From Anaerolineaceae bacterium (lineage in GTDB: Bacteria; Chloroflexota; Anaerolineae; Anaerolineales; Anaerolineaceae), in contig JAURZL010000007.1 in NCBI GenBank assembly GCA_030653365.1, forward strand, positions 728,836 through 792,835: DNA of 64,000 nucleotides. Reading direction: 5' to 3'. Below are positions 8,245 to 17,839 of this stretch, piece by piece; positions within the stretch are counted from its first letter, which is position 1, and the number at the start of each line of letters is the position of its first letter. Both the position numbers and the translations under genes were made by a program. The notes under the pieces are model-generated. The model saw only the letters and a program-made list of their open reading frames with translations. It was not told where the DNA came from and searched no databases.

Positions 8245-9920
8245 TGATTTTCTGCCAGATAATAAAAACTGTTATCGTAGATTTTTTCGTACAGTAATTC
8301 TGCTTCCTTATCATTCATCAATCTGGGTTGTCCAAAGTTTTCATTGATTATTGGTAGTTGATGCGTGTTGATGTAATGGTTGTCATAAAAATAATGAACA
8401 TCAATGGTAGCCATTCCCCAATAACTGTACATTTGATCAAACAGAAAATTGCCGAGACCGAAATGAATAAAGGATTGATCAACAAAATCAATTCCTTGCG
8501 GATAATGTGCCTGACTACCACTTACGATCACTGCACCGGCTTTTGCCATTCTCCAGAAATCATCCCTCATTTGTTGAGTTGCACGAAATGTATTGAATTC
8601 ATTGTGTTGAAAAGTGAAAATTGGATTAATTCCATTTTCTCTTAATCGTTGTAATTCGCCTTCCATTTCATCAAGATTACATCGCAAAGAACCTGGTCTA
8701 TCTTCAGAGACCCAATTATTTTCTGGCCCTGGTAAATTACATCCCAAAAAAGCTATTTGGTTCCCATTATGATCCAGAATTAATGGTTTTTGAGCTTCTT
8801 CTGGATTTTTTCCACCCCCATATGTATCAAAACCATTTGTTTGATAAATTGTTAAGGTTTCAAAAAATGCATCCGGACCCCAGTCTAAAAGATGGTTTCC
8901 GGTTAACTCAACAACATCAGCACCAATTAATTTGAATACCTCAATGTAAGACGGATCAGCACAGAAACGCATTTCCTGTCGGACGGGAATTGCTGGTGGG
9001 CAGGATGAAAAAAATGGGACTTCATTAGATATATGAATAATATCCACCATTTCAAATATGTCTTTTAAATTTTCGATAGGGAATGTGAATCCATTTTGCT
9101 CAATCTGAAATGCCGTGTTACGTACCAGAGCCGTGGTTCCTGTCATCAAAACAGAAGTCAATAATCCTGCATCAAAATTTGATTTTGAGACAATATAAAT
9201 TGACTGAGGGATTTCGCGATTATTGTTCAAATATATTCTATAAATAAGTGGATAGATCAATTTATCAAACGATGGGTTAAGGGGAGATTGATGATCAACC
9301 TCAATAATTCGCCATTGAGGATTGGCATCTTTGAAAGTAGTAATTCGAAAACATTTAAATTGCTTGCAATTCTCAGGGATTGTTGTTGATGTAAGTACAG
9401 ACGTTCCTGGCTTTCCACCAAAAATTAACCGTAAAAAAAAATCAATTTCTGGTTGAATCCAAAGGAAAATTTCATCATTTTTATGTTTATCTTCCCTCCA
9501 AATATTCTGGAGTTCCTCAAAACTTACATTTTTATTTTGATCAATAAAAGGTACCGAAAGAATTAAGATTTCCTCATATATATTTCTTGATTTAAAGGGA
9601 TCTCCTGAGTGAGTTTCAACCCAAAAATCTGCTTCAATTTTATTATCAATCTTTACAAGAGTAGAAAGATCAAATTCTTCCATAATTCCAGCATCTATAA
9701 TTGCTGGATCGATCCAAATTGATGTTTTTTGTGTTACTTCGTTTGGAAAATCAGATATTGTTGTTGGTTTCTGAAAAATTTCGGAAATAATTTCTTCTGT
9801 TTCAGAAGGTATCATCAATTCTTCATCTGGTTTTTGAATAACTTTGCCACAACTTGATATGAGAATGGAAAATAAAAGAAAAATCGACAAAGTAAGCAAA
9901 ATGGATTTCTTTTCTGCCAT
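8241..9920 (-). CDS. CapA-like metallophosphatase-fold lipoprotein (copy 1)
   Basis: A 559-residue paralogue of the next gene with the same layout: lipoprotein signal with ISSC (Cys24), an N-terminal domain containing LSVPFIDQNKN, and a C-terminal CapA domain with TGNHLLDWGP, GNQIAFLGCN, SGSQAHYPQG and FGLGNFLFDQ. It shares the unusual MTGTTAL segment in place of the canonical GD metal motif. The two copies are clearly homologous but diverged, so the duplication is not recent. AAGGTG precedes the ATG at 9920. The gene heads a unit of three overlapping genes (this, copy 2, cyclase-family hydrolase). Likely extracytoplasmic; substrate unknown. Confidence 0.8.
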   Translation of the reverse strand: MAEKKSILLTLSIFLLFSILISSCGKVIQKPDEELMIPSETEEIISEIFQKPTTISDFPNEVTQKTSIWIDPAIIDAGIMEEFDLSTLVKIDNKIEADFWVETHSGDPFKSRNIYEEILILSVPFIDQNKNVSFEELQNIWREDKHKNDEIFLWIQPEIDFFLRLIFGGKPGTSVLTSTTIPENCKQFKCFRITTFKDANPQWRIIEVDHQSPLNPSFDKLIYPLIYRIYLNNNREIPQSIYIVSKSNFDAGLLTSVLMTGTTALVRNTAFQIEQNGFTFPIENLKDIFEMVDIIHISNEVPFFSSCPPAIPVRQEMRFCADPSYIEVFKLIGADVVELTGNHLLDWGPDAFFETLTIYQTNGFDTYGGGKNPEEAQKPLILDHNGNQIAFLGCNLPGPENNWVSEDRPGSLRCNLDEMEGELQRLRENGINPIFTFQHNEFNTFRATQQMRDDFWRMAKAGAVIVSGSQAHYPQGIDFVDQSFIHFGLGNFLFDQMYSYWGMATIDVHYFYDNHYINTHQLPIINENFGQPRLMNDKEAELLYEKIYDNSFYYLAENQ

Positions 9921-9990
9921 AAAACACCTTCCGATAATTATACATTAGACATTTATTTAGATTTTGATAGTTCTTGATAGCATCTCCAGA

Positions 9991-9996
9991 TATAAT
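9991..9996 (+). promoter_or_regulatory. -10 box for the thiolase gene
   Basis: TATAAT 35 bases before the ATG at 10032. TTGATA hexamers at 9964 and 9974 are at poor spacing. AAAGGG in the leader is a weak ribosome site. Confidence 0.4.
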
Positions 9997-10031
9997 CTGA
10001 TCATATATAAGAAGCAGAAAGGGTTTCCTAC

Positions 10032-11189
10032 ATGCGAGAGGTTGCTGTTATTGGAATTGGACTAACAAAAATTGATGAACATTGGGATAAATCTCTTCGG
10101 GAATTGGCAGGGTTTGCAGTTTTGGATGCCGTCAAGGATGCAGGTTTAAACCAGGTCGATGCATTATATGTTGGCAATATGATGTCATCATCTGCCAACC
10201 ACCAATCACAATTGGGTGCTTACATTGCGGATTGGGTCGGGTTAAGGTATGCAGAATCCTTTAAACTGGAATCAGCTTGCAGCTCGGGTGCAGCTGCTTT
10301 TCGAACCGCATTATTAGCGGTGGCTTCTGGAGCAATTGATACAGCAGTGGCACTTGGTGTTGAAAAAATGACTGATTCTCCTGGTGGAGAAATAACAGCA
10401 GAATTAGCGACTGCAGCTGATGCAGATTGGGAAATTACCCAGGGCATTTCTTTTGTTGCATTAAATGCTTTGATAATGAAACGATATATGTATGAATATG
10501 GATGGACAAAAAAGGATTTTGCTCCATTTTCAATAAATGCACACGCAAATGGTGTTCATAATCCTAATGCACGATTTAGAAAAGCAATCACAGAAAAACA
10601 ATATTTGGATGCAGGAATGATAGCGGATCCAATCAACCTGATGGATGCGTCTCCAGTCGGTGATGGTGCCGCAGCAGTTGTCATGGTGCCATTGGAAAAA
10701 ATCGGGTCTTCATCTGCATTTCCAGTCGTAAAGATAATTGGAAGCTCGGCAGCGACAGATTCATTAGCTGTGCACGATAGAAAAGATCCTTTGTGGCTGA
10801 GAGCAGCTGAAATATCATCCAAGAAAGCATATAGTCAGGCAGGAATTGGCCCTGGTGATATTGATTTATTTGAATTGCATGATGCCTTTTCGATTATGGC
10901 TGCTTTATCGCTTGAGGCATCTGGTTTTGCAGACAGAGGTACAGGTCCAAAGTTGGCACTTGCTGGTGAAATTCATCCAGGTGGAAAAATTCCCATAGCC
11001 ACTCGAGGTGGCCTCAAAGCCAGGGGACATCCGGTTGGTGCTACTGGAATGTATCAATTAGTCGAAGTCGTTGAACAATTACGCCATCAGGCAACTGGAA
11101 CCCAGGTAGAAAATGCCAAAATTGGCATGGCTCAAAATATTGGTGGGAGTGGGTCTAACATAATTACTCACATACTTCAAAGAGTATAA
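10032..11189 (+). CDS. SCP-x-type thiolase / acetyl-CoA acetyltransferase-like protein
   Basis: Thiolase superfamily protein of 385 residues. The acyl-binding nucleophile is Cys83 in SACSSGAAAF, HDAFS supplies a conserved His, and GHPVGATG near residue 340 is the second catalytic His motif. The C-terminal segment reads GGSGSN in place of the CxG motif of classical thiolases, so the second catalytic Cys is missing, as in the SCP-x/archaeal subgroup. In archaea such proteins form a complex with HMG-CoA synthase and a DUF35 protein, but neither gene is here. Likely substrate acyl-CoA; whether it condenses or cleaves is open. Confidence 0.85.
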   Translation: MREVAVIGIGLTKIDEHWDKSLRELAGFAVLDAVKDAGLNQVDALYVGNMMSSSANHQSQLGAYIADWVGLRYAESFKLESACSSGAAAFRTALLAVASGAIDTAVALGVEKMTDSPGGEITAELATAADADWEITQGISFVALNALIMKRYMYEYGWTKKDFAPFSINAHANGVHNPNARFRKAITEKQYLDAGMIADPINLMDASPVGDGAAAVVMVPLEKIGSSSAFPVVKIIGSSAATDSLAVHDRKDPLWLRAAEISSKKAYSQAGIGPGDIDLFELHDAFSIMAALSLEASGFADRGTGPKLALAGEIHPGGKIPIATRGGLKARGHPVGATGMYQLVEVVEQLRHQATGTQVENAKIGMAQNIGGSGSNIITHILQRV

Positions 11190-11194
11190 AACTG

Positions 11195-11225
11195 GATGCG
11201 GAGAATCTTCTCCGCATCTTTTTTT
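11195..11225 (+). terminator. Intrinsic terminator after the thiolase gene
   Basis: Perfect 11-bp GC-rich stem (11195-11205 with 11208-11218), 2-base loop, then seven T. A textbook Rho-independent terminator. Confidence 0.95.
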
Positions 11226-11261
11226 ATGAGTATGATTGTTTAGTATCTGGTAAATGATGGA

Positions 11262-11267
11262 TATAAT
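11262..11267 (+). promoter_or_regulatory. -10 box for the large GH13 gene
   Basis: TATAAT 27 bases before the ATG at 11295, just after the preceding terminator; GGGAGGG at 11284-11290 is the ribosome site. Confidence 0.5.
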
Positions 11268-11294
11268 AAGATAATGATCGAACGGGAGGGCTGA

Positions 11295-14200
11295 ATGGAT
11301 AATATGATGATGGAATTCCACATATCAAAAAATGCTCGTGAAAAGTATAAATTTGACATGAGTTTGTTTGAAACCAATGGAAATGTTGTTATTGGAAATA
11401 TTCATGCATCCAGATTATTAGCCGCAAAGATAAATAAACAAAAAGATCTTTTAAATTATCCAGAAACAGCGGTAAAAGCAAGCGAAATATACGCAATTGG
11501 TTTAATGGATGAGATTTTTCACTTCATTTTTAAAACATATCGCAATCAAATTCAACAAGACATTCTTAAGGAAGCACTGATTTTTGTTGAAAAAAACCTC
11601 ACTCCTGAAGAAAATAAGAAAGTAATTGACTTTTTTTTGAAAGAATTCCCTCCTCTGGACGTTTATCTGCAAATTACAGATTTAGATGAATATCTCAAAC
11701 AGTTAAAAACTGATCAAACCTACTCATTAATTCTCGAAGAAATCATCATGCTTTGGGTAGAGAATCAAAATCCAGCACTTGAAAATTATCGTGAATTGTT
11801 TAGAGATAAAAAGTTGGAGAGTAACACCAGTTACAAAAAATTTATTGAAGTTTTAAAAGGATTTTTTGACCAAAAGCCATATTTTGGTCCTGAAAACCAG
11901 AATATTATTGAAATGTTGCGGGCTCCTGCAGTTAAAGTTCCTCATTCTATTCCTGGTCAATTGAATTATATTCGAACCCATTGGAGTTTTTTGCTGGGAG
12001 ATTTTCTTTATCGATTATTAAATAGTCTAGATTTTATCAACGAGGAACAAAAAGCCACTTTCGGTGGACCAGGACCCAGTATCGTGCCTGGATACAATCA
12101 GACATGGGATTTGGATTATGAAAAATTTAGTCCGGATAAAGAATGGATGCCCAGCCTGGTCTTAATAGCCAAAAATACTTATGTCTGGCTGGATCAAATC
12201 AGAAAAAAATACAAGAGCTCAATAACCACCATTGACCAAATCCCGGATGAAGAATTGGATATGCTCCGAGATAGAGGGTTTAATGGTCTTTGGTTGATTG
12301 GTATCTGGGAGCGCAGCAAAGCGTCAGCGCATATTAAACAGTTGTGTGGAAATCCTGAAGCGATTGCTTCTGCTTATTCCCTTGCCGGATATCAAATAGC
12401 ACCAGATCTGGGGGGAGAAAATGCATACCAAATCTTAAAAGAAAGAGCCTGGCGAAGAGGAATTAGATTAGCAGCAGATATGGTTCCCAACCATATGGGC
12501 ATTGATTCAAATTGGGTATACGAACATCCTGATTGGTTTGTACAACTAAATTACAGCCCATTCCCATCTTACTCATTTAATGGGGTTGATTTATCAAAAT
12601 ACCAGAATATTGAAGTCAAGATTGAAGATCATTATTACGATCGCAGCGATGCCGCAGTTGTCTTCCAATTTAAAAATCAAAATAACGATGAAACCAGATT
12701 CATTTATCATGGTAATGATGGTACAACGATGCCATGGAATGATACCGCTCAATTAAATTATCTGATTCCTGAAGTTCGAGAAGCAGTATATCAGGCAATT
12801 CTTTCGGTGGCACGACGATTCCCAATTATACGCTTCGATGCTGCAATGACATTGGCAAAAAAGCATTTTCAACGACTATGGTTCCCTGAACCTGGTAGCG
12901 GAGGAGCAATCCCTTCCCGTGCTGAATTTGGACTCACCAAGGATGATTTTGACCAATTAATGCCAACAGAATTCTGGCGGGATGTAGTTGATCGATTGGC
13001 TGCAGATGCTCCAGACACATTACTTTTGGCAGAAGCATTCTGGCTAATGGAAAGTTATTTCGTCAGGACATTGGGTATGCATCGTGTTTACAACTCCGCA
13101 TTCATGCATATGCTTCGAAATGAAGATAATGCGAATTATCGATTGTTGGTGAAAAATACGATCGAGTTTGACCCTCAAATCTTGAAAAGATTTGTCAATT
13201 TCATGAATAATCCGGATGAACAAACAGCAGTAGAACAATTTGGAAAAGATGATAAATATTTTGGAATTTGTACTTTAATGAGCACCTTACCAGGATTACC
13301 TATGTTCGGACATGGTCAGGTAGAAGGTTTTTCTGAAAAATATGGGATGGAATATCAAAAAGCTTATTGGGATGAATTTGAAGATCAGAACATTATCGCG
13401 AGACATCAACAACAGATAGCCCCATTACTCCACAGACGTTGGATGTTTTCTGAAGTTAAAAATTTCTTGTTATACGATTTTTACCCAGAAGAACATTACA
13501 TAAATGATGATGTTTATGCATACTCAAATAACAACCAGAATCAAGTTTCTTTGGTCATATTTAACAACACATTCTCTAGCACACAGGGTTGGATCAATCA
13601 CTCTTCAACCCGAATTAAAAATATCCAAAATGGACAGGAGACTTACTCTACCGTAAATTTGGCAAAAGGCTTGAATATCAATGAAGATTTTGAATTTGTA
13701 ATCTTCAGAGATGTAGTTACAAAACTGGAATTTATTCGATCCATCAATGAATTCTATCAAAAAGGTCTTTTCTTTAATCTTTCTACCTATCAAACACATG
13801 TTTATATTGATTTTCACCAGATTAAAGATGATGAATGGCAATCTTACCAGCGACTATGTGATTATTTAAATGGCAGTGGTGTTCCAAATATACAAGAAGC
13901 AATGAAAGAACTATTGCTTCAGCCTGTTCAAATTCCACTGAAGGGAATCATTAACCGTGGTTATTTTGATTATTTGATCTCTCATAAACGTTTAACCATA
14001 AAATCTTTTGTGAATCCAAATGTTCTTACAGAATCTCGTCAAAAGATGGATAATTTCACGCAAGGTGTTTTTAAGATGACCGGTCAGGATCAATCAAAAG
14101 ATCTTGTAATACTTAAAGCATCGAAATTATTGGAATTCGTTTTATCAATTCCAATTTTTGATCAAAAATTTATCAGTATAAAGAATAATGATTTACGAAC

Positions 14201-14786
14201 ATTGTTGAAGGCTTTTCAAGACGAATTTGAGATGGATAATGAAAAATGGATAACTGTTTTTTCATATATATTCATTTCATCAATTGGAGAAGTAATTGAG
14301 TCTAAAGAACCTGAGTTTCAAACCCAATCCTGGTTCGATGAATTCCAATTTGCCAAAATTATCAGGGAATTAGGAACAAGTTATCAATTTAGTGATTCAA
14401 AACAGAATACAATGGTCCAAACAGTTTATACCTTACTCGGACTCTCAGGTTGGTATAAGAAGTTTTCACCCGACAAATTTGAAAGCTGGTTAGAATATTT
14501 ACTGAGTCGTCAGGATATCCAACAGTTCCTGGGTATTAACCGATATCAGGGTTTATTATGGTTCAATGCGGAACGATTCGAATTATTAATCTGGTGGTTA
14601 TTTGCCATTGCAATTATTGAGATTGGATCCGATCCAAAGATTTCTACGAATTCCCTGCTGGAGAAATTTATTGATCTCAATCAAATTCGCCAAAAATTAA
14701 TTGATAAAATGAAAAATTCAGAATACCGGGTCGATAAACTTCTGACTGAGGATATTACGAAAGTCGCTGGAAATTCAACAGTTTAA
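11295..14786 (+). CDS. Very large GH13 alpha-amylase-family protein
   Basis: An 1163-residue cytoplasmic protein (no signal peptide) with a central GH13 (beta/alpha)8 barrel from about residue 300 to 720. Motif I is DMVPNHMG, the nucleophile is Asp515 (IRFDAAM), the acid/base is Glu580 (LLAEAF), and the third carboxylate is Asp641 in NNPDEQ, where most GH13 enzymes have NHD. The first ~290 and last ~400 residues show no domain I recognise, though both are rich in helix-forming sequence. GH13 enzymes hydrolyse or transfer alpha-glucosidic bonds; the subfamily and reaction cannot be fixed. Together with the GH13 and GH57 genes nearby it points to alpha-glucan metabolism. GGGAGGG four bases before the ATG fixes the start. 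Confidence 0.85.
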   Translation: MDNMMMEFHISKNAREKYKFDMSLFETNGNVVIGNIHASRLLAAKINKQKDLLNYPETAVKASEIYAIGLMDEIFHFIFKTYRNQIQQDILKEALIFVEKNLTPEENKKVIDFFLKEFPPLDVYLQITDLDEYLKQLKTDQTYSLILEEIIMLWVENQNPALENYRELFRDKKLESNTSYKKFIEVLKGFFDQKPYFGPENQNIIEMLRAPAVKVPHSIPGQLNYIRTHWSFLLGDFLYRLLNSLDFINEEQKATFGGPGPSIVPGYNQTWDLDYEKFSPDKEWMPSLVLIAKNTYVWLDQIRKKYKSSITTIDQIPDEELDMLRDRGFNGLWLIGIWERSKASAHIKQLCGNPEAIASAYSLAGYQIAPDLGGENAYQILKERAWRRGIRLAADMVPNHMGIDSNWVYEHPDWFVQLNYSPFPSYSFNGVDLSKYQNIEVKIEDHYYDRSDAAVVFQFKNQNNDETRFIYHGNDGTTMPWNDTAQLNYLIPEVREAVYQAILSVARRFPIIRFDAAMTLAKKHFQRLWFPEPGSGGAIPSRAEFGLTKDDFDQLMPTEFWRDVVDRLAADAPDTLLLAEAFWLMESYFVRTLGMHRVYNSAFMHMLRNEDNANYRLLVKNTIEFDPQILKRFVNFMNNPDEQTAVEQFGKDDKYFGICTLMSTLPGLPMFGHGQVEGFSEKYGMEYQKAYWDEFEDQNIIARHQQQIAPLLHRRWMFSEVKNFLLYDFYPEEHYINDDVYAYSNNNQNQVSLVIFNNTFSSTQGWINHSSTRIKNIQNGQETYSTVNLAKGLNINEDFEFVIFRDVVTKLEFIRSINEFYQKGLFFNLSTYQTHVYIDFHQIKDDEWQSYQRLCDYLNGSGVPNIQEAMKELLLQPVQIPLKGIINRGYFDYLISHKRLTIKSFVNPNVLTESRQKMDNFTQGVFKMTGQDQSKDLVILKASKLLEFVLSIPIFDQKFISIKNNDLRTLLKAFQDEFEMDNEKWITVFSYIFISSIGEVIESKEPEFQTQSWFDEFQFAKIIRELGTSYQFSDSKQNTMVQTVYTLLGLSGWYKKFSPDKFESWLEYLLSRQDIQQFLGINRYQGLLWFNAERFELLIWWLFAIAIIEIGSDPKISTNSLLEKFIDLNQIRQKLIDKMKNSEYRVDKLLTEDITKVAGNSTV

Positions 14787-14877
14787 ATAAATCAATCTTT
14801 TTACAGAAAATTGAATTTACCTGAAAATTTGTAATTATTTAATTAAAGAATTAACTTTTATTCACAAGGAACTGAAA

Positions 14878-15213
14878 ATGAGTAACAAGAAACCTAGTAA
14901 ACAAATAAAAATTGATAAGTTTATTGAAGATAATCCGGATTGGAAAATTATCTCACCTGTCAATCAAAAATATTTTCCTGCAAACGAACAATTATTTCGG
15001 GAATATAAATTTCCATCAGACCACTCAACAAATGAATTCGCTTACCGAATACTAAATATCGCTGAAAAACAAAATCATCATCCATTATTGATCGTCGAAT
15101 GGCGAAAAATCACAATCTCCTGGTCTACTCATGAAATAAAGGCTATTCATCAATTGGATTTGGACATGGCTCTGAATTCCGATGAGCTATTTTCACAATT
15201 GATTTCAGAATAA
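14878..15213 (+). CDS. Pterin-4a-carbinolamine dehydratase-like protein
   Basis: A 111-residue protein of the PCD/DCoH family. It has the conserved active-site pattern: EKQNHHP (His67, His68) followed by TH (His85) in SWSTHE, and a C-terminal D-x-x-x-A helix. PCD dehydrates 4a-hydroxytetrahydropterin made by aromatic amino-acid hydroxylases. No such hydroxylase is in the window, so the role here is uncertain; stand-alone PCD proteins have been linked to molybdopterin metabolism in other bacteria. A weak AAGGAA lies before the ATG. It is about 90 bases downstream of the large GH13 gene. Confidence 0.82.
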   Translation: MSNKKPSKQIKIDKFIEDNPDWKIISPVNQKYFPANEQLFREYKFPSDHSTNEFAYRILNIAEKQNHHPLLIVEWRKITISWSTHEIKAIHQLDLDMALNSDELFSQLISE

Positions 15214-15378
15214 ATGCGTCGTATTTACCAAGTTCTCATCGTTTTCGACCGATTTCTTTCGATGTGGTGTAAAAATCCTAACCTTTGATCTTACCATTCA
15301 TGGTTTTATTGAGATGTCTCGAAAATTCTTTTAGAAAAAATTCTATTCATAATTTTTGAGAAAAAAATAAGTAATGAG

Positions 15379-16779
15379 CTAATGTAATATGAAGCCATTT
15401 TTTGGAGGTATTGAAATAGGAATTTTATAATTGCTTTGATTTATGGCAAAAAATTCTTCCCCAATCAAATTATTTAATCTTTTCTTGTTGTCAAAGTCTA
15501 ATCCATCTATTTTTATTTCAAATGTTTGAGATTTATCACTGCAATTAAAAACCATGATGAAAATATTTTTTTCATATATCCGAGCAAATGAAAAAATATC
15601 TTTCTCATCATCTGTATTCAATGGGATGAATTCACCAACTCTCAATGCTGGAAATATCCTTCTTATTTGAATGAATTTCTCAATGGTCTGTTGTAGATGC
15701 AAATCCCATTGATAAGGATCCCAAGGAAATGCACGTCTGCATTCAGGATCTTTTCCTCCACGTGTGCCAATTTCATCCCCATAATAAATTACTGGGGCAC
15801 CGATAAATGTAAAAATAAATAAAAAAGCTAATCGAATTAAACCAAAATCATCATGAAGAATAGTTCGAATTCTCTCAGTATCGTGAGATCCAAGTAAGTT
15901 AAACATGGCAAATCTGTTTTCCAGCGGATAAATCTTTAATAAATTGTTTGTTAGTTGAAGAAATGTTGTTGGTGAAATCTTTCTACTAAGGACATCTATC
16001 AACGCTGACCGTAAAGGATAATTCATTAATCCATCAAAATAGCCTTTCTCAACCCATTTTGTATCTGCCTCCCAAATTTCTCCACAAATATAAGCATCTG
16101 GATTAGTTTTTCGGACAATATTTTGAAATTCAGACCAAAAACTATCATCGTCGATTTCATTGGGAACATCTAACCTCCATCCATCCGCACCTTGTTCAAT
16201 CCAATACTTAGCTACACTGAAAAGATAATCTCTCACTGGTTGATGGTCAGTATTCAACTTTGGCAGGCTTTTGAAACCCCACCAGGCTGCATAATCTTTT
16301 GCTTTTCCGGGTGAATATGCATCAATTGGGAAATGATAAACATGATACCAATACCGGTAAGAGGAATTCTCCTCATTTTCAAGCAAATCATTAAAAGCAA
16401 AAAATCCCCTTCCTGTGTGATTAAAAACCCCATCCAAAATTACTTTTATTTCATTCTTATGGGCAGCATTAATCAACTCATGAAAAGTTTCCATGGTGCC
16501 TAAATTTGGATCAACCTGGAAATAATCTATTGTATCGTAGCGATGATTTGACGCAGCTTTAAAGATGGGATTTAGATAAATTGTGTTGATGCCAAGATCA
16601 ATCAAATAATCCAATTTCTGAATAATTCCGAATAAATCTCCACCTTGGAAACCCCATAAAGTTGGTTTACTACCCCAATTCTGAATATTTTCTGGGTCAT
16701 TAGTGGAATCACCATTATAAAAACGGTCCGGAAAAATTTGATAGATAATTGCATTTTTTATCCAGGAAGGCGGCGTCAT
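15379..16779 (-). CDS. GH13 alpha-glycosidase (neopullulanase/cyclomaltodextrinase-like)
   Basis: A 466-residue GH13 enzyme without signal peptide. It begins directly with the barrel (IYQIFPDRF near residue 12), has motif I DGVFNHTG (116-123), nucleophile Asp204 (GWRLDVPNE), acid/base Glu234 (ICGEIWE) and Asp300 (GSHDTER). VPNE in motif II and the overall pattern fit the neopullulanase/maltogenic amylase group (GH13_20-like), but the N-terminal CBM34 domain of that group is absent. It is expected to hydrolyse malto-oligosaccharides, cyclodextrins or pullulan inside the cell. It lies four bases after panE on the same strand, so it is probably part of the fmt-panE operon. Confidence 0.9.
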   Translation of the reverse strand: MTPPSWIKNAIIYQIFPDRFYNGDSTNDPENIQNWGSKPTLWGFQGGDLFGIIQKLDYLIDLGINTIYLNPIFKAASNHRYDTIDYFQVDPNLGTMETFHELINAAHKNEIKVILDGVFNHTGRGFFAFNDLLENEENSSYRYWYHVYHFPIDAYSPGKAKDYAAWWGFKSLPKLNTDHQPVRDYLFSVAKYWIEQGADGWRLDVPNEIDDDSFWSEFQNIVRKTNPDAYICGEIWEADTKWVEKGYFDGLMNYPLRSALIDVLSRKISPTTFLQLTNNLLKIYPLENRFAMFNLLGSHDTERIRTILHDDFGLIRLAFLFIFTFIGAPVIYYGDEIGTRGGKDPECRRAFPWDPYQWDLHLQQTIEKFIQIRRIFPALRVGEFIPLNTDDEKDIFSFARIYEKNIFIMVFNCSDKSQTFEIKIDGLDFDNKKRLNNLIGEEFFAINQSNYKIPISIPPKNGFILH

Positions 16780-16783
16780 TGAA

Positions 16784-17839
16784 TTACCTTTTGTTCGGGA
16801 ATAATTTTAAATATTCTTCTGGTTTATGATCAAATTTATTAATCAGCAATTCTTCATTGGTTAGTTTTATCAGTGTATTATTCAGAACTGTATTCACAGG
16901 TGTTGAGACTCCACATAATTCTCCAAATCGAACGACTGCTCCGTTCAAATAATCAACCTCCGATTTTCTTCGATTGCTGTGCAAATCCAGATAAAAAGAA
17001 GGCATTTTACCTCCCCGTCCACCAGAGATTGCTTTGTTCAGGATTAATTTGCTCAATAAAAGAGGAAATTTTTCAACAATCGTCGCAAATAATCGCACCG
17101 GGGTTCCTGGTAAATCTGTTAATGGAATCTTTTTAGCCTTCATAACACGGATTGTTTCGCGTAATTGCTCAATTTCAATCTTAAATAATTGGTGATTACT
17201 TAAGATTTCAGTTGGAGTCATAGCAAGGATAGCAGAGCTTGCATTAGTCGTTAAGTTAGTTAATAATTTTGACCATTTCATCGATTCCGGATTTTGGAAA
17301 CCTACAGCATTTAACCCAGCTTGTTGAAAAGCAATAATCATGTCATTTGTGAAATTGTTTTTATTCTCAATTCCCAAACCCCTCAATCGTTCGACAACAA
17401 TTCCGTTTTCTATCCTCCCGATTGCAGTCGTAACCGTTCCAGAAATAACTTTTTCTGGTCCAATAATTGATCTAATTTTTAATTCGTTTTCCACACCATT
17501 TTGTAAACATAAGACTGGTGGAATTTTCTCTTTCATATCCACCCACCCATGGATAAGGTTGTCAGTATCATATGATTTAACAGCAATAATTGAAAAATCA
17601 AATTCATTATTATGTAATGCTTCTTCAAAATTTGACCACAAATATTGTGGTTGTAGATCGAAATTACCATTCGGTAAATTCAACCTAATTCCTGTTGACT
17701 TTATGGTTTCAAGCGTTTCGGGTCTGTCAAGGAAATGAACCTCATGTCCAAGAATGGATAAGCTACCCCCAACGTAAGATCCAATCGCACCTGCACCAAA
17801 ACATAAAACTTTAAACTTTTTATTTAAGACCATTTTCAT
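16784..17839 (-). CDS. panE: 2-dehydropantoate 2-reductase (ketopantoate reductase)
   Basis: Ketopantoate reductase family protein of 351 residues; the enzyme makes pantoate for coenzyme A with NADPH. The N-terminal GxGxxG (CFGAGAIGS) binds the cofactor, AVKSYDT and LQNGVEN follow, and KLLTNLTTNA near residue 185 contains the family's catalytic lysine. I start at the ATG at 17839, which overlaps the fmt stop by four bases (ATGA); an in-frame TTG at 17845 is less likely. It is somewhat longer than E. coli PanE (about 300), so a role as a PanE-like reductase of another 2-keto acid is possible. Confidence 0.88.
   Translation of the reverse strand: MKMVLNKKFKVLCFGAGAIGSYVGGSLSILGHEVHFLDRPETLETIKSTGIRLNLPNGNFDLQPQYLWSNFEEALHNNEFDFSIIAVKSYDTDNLIHGWVDMKEKIPPVLCLQNGVENELKIRSIIGPEKVISGTVTTAIGRIENGIVVERLRGLGIENKNNFTNDMIIAFQQAGLNAVGFQNPESMKWSKLLTNLTTNASSAILAMTPTEILSNHQLFKIEIEQLRETIRVMKAKKIPLTDLPGTPVRLFATIVEKFPLLLSKLILNKAISGGRGGKMPSFYLDLHSNRRKSEVDYLNGAVVRFGELCGVSTPVNTVLNNTLIKLTNEELLINKFDHKPEEYLKLFPNKR

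Noticed and set aside
15317..15360. Inverted repeat between convergent pterin-dehydratase and GH13 genes
   Set aside because: The stem is almost all A/T with a 23-base loop and lies before A-rich rather than T-rich sequence; not a convincing terminator.
17340..17738. Plus-strand open frame of 132 codons
   Set aside because: It lies fully within panE on the opposite strand with no ribosome site or family match.
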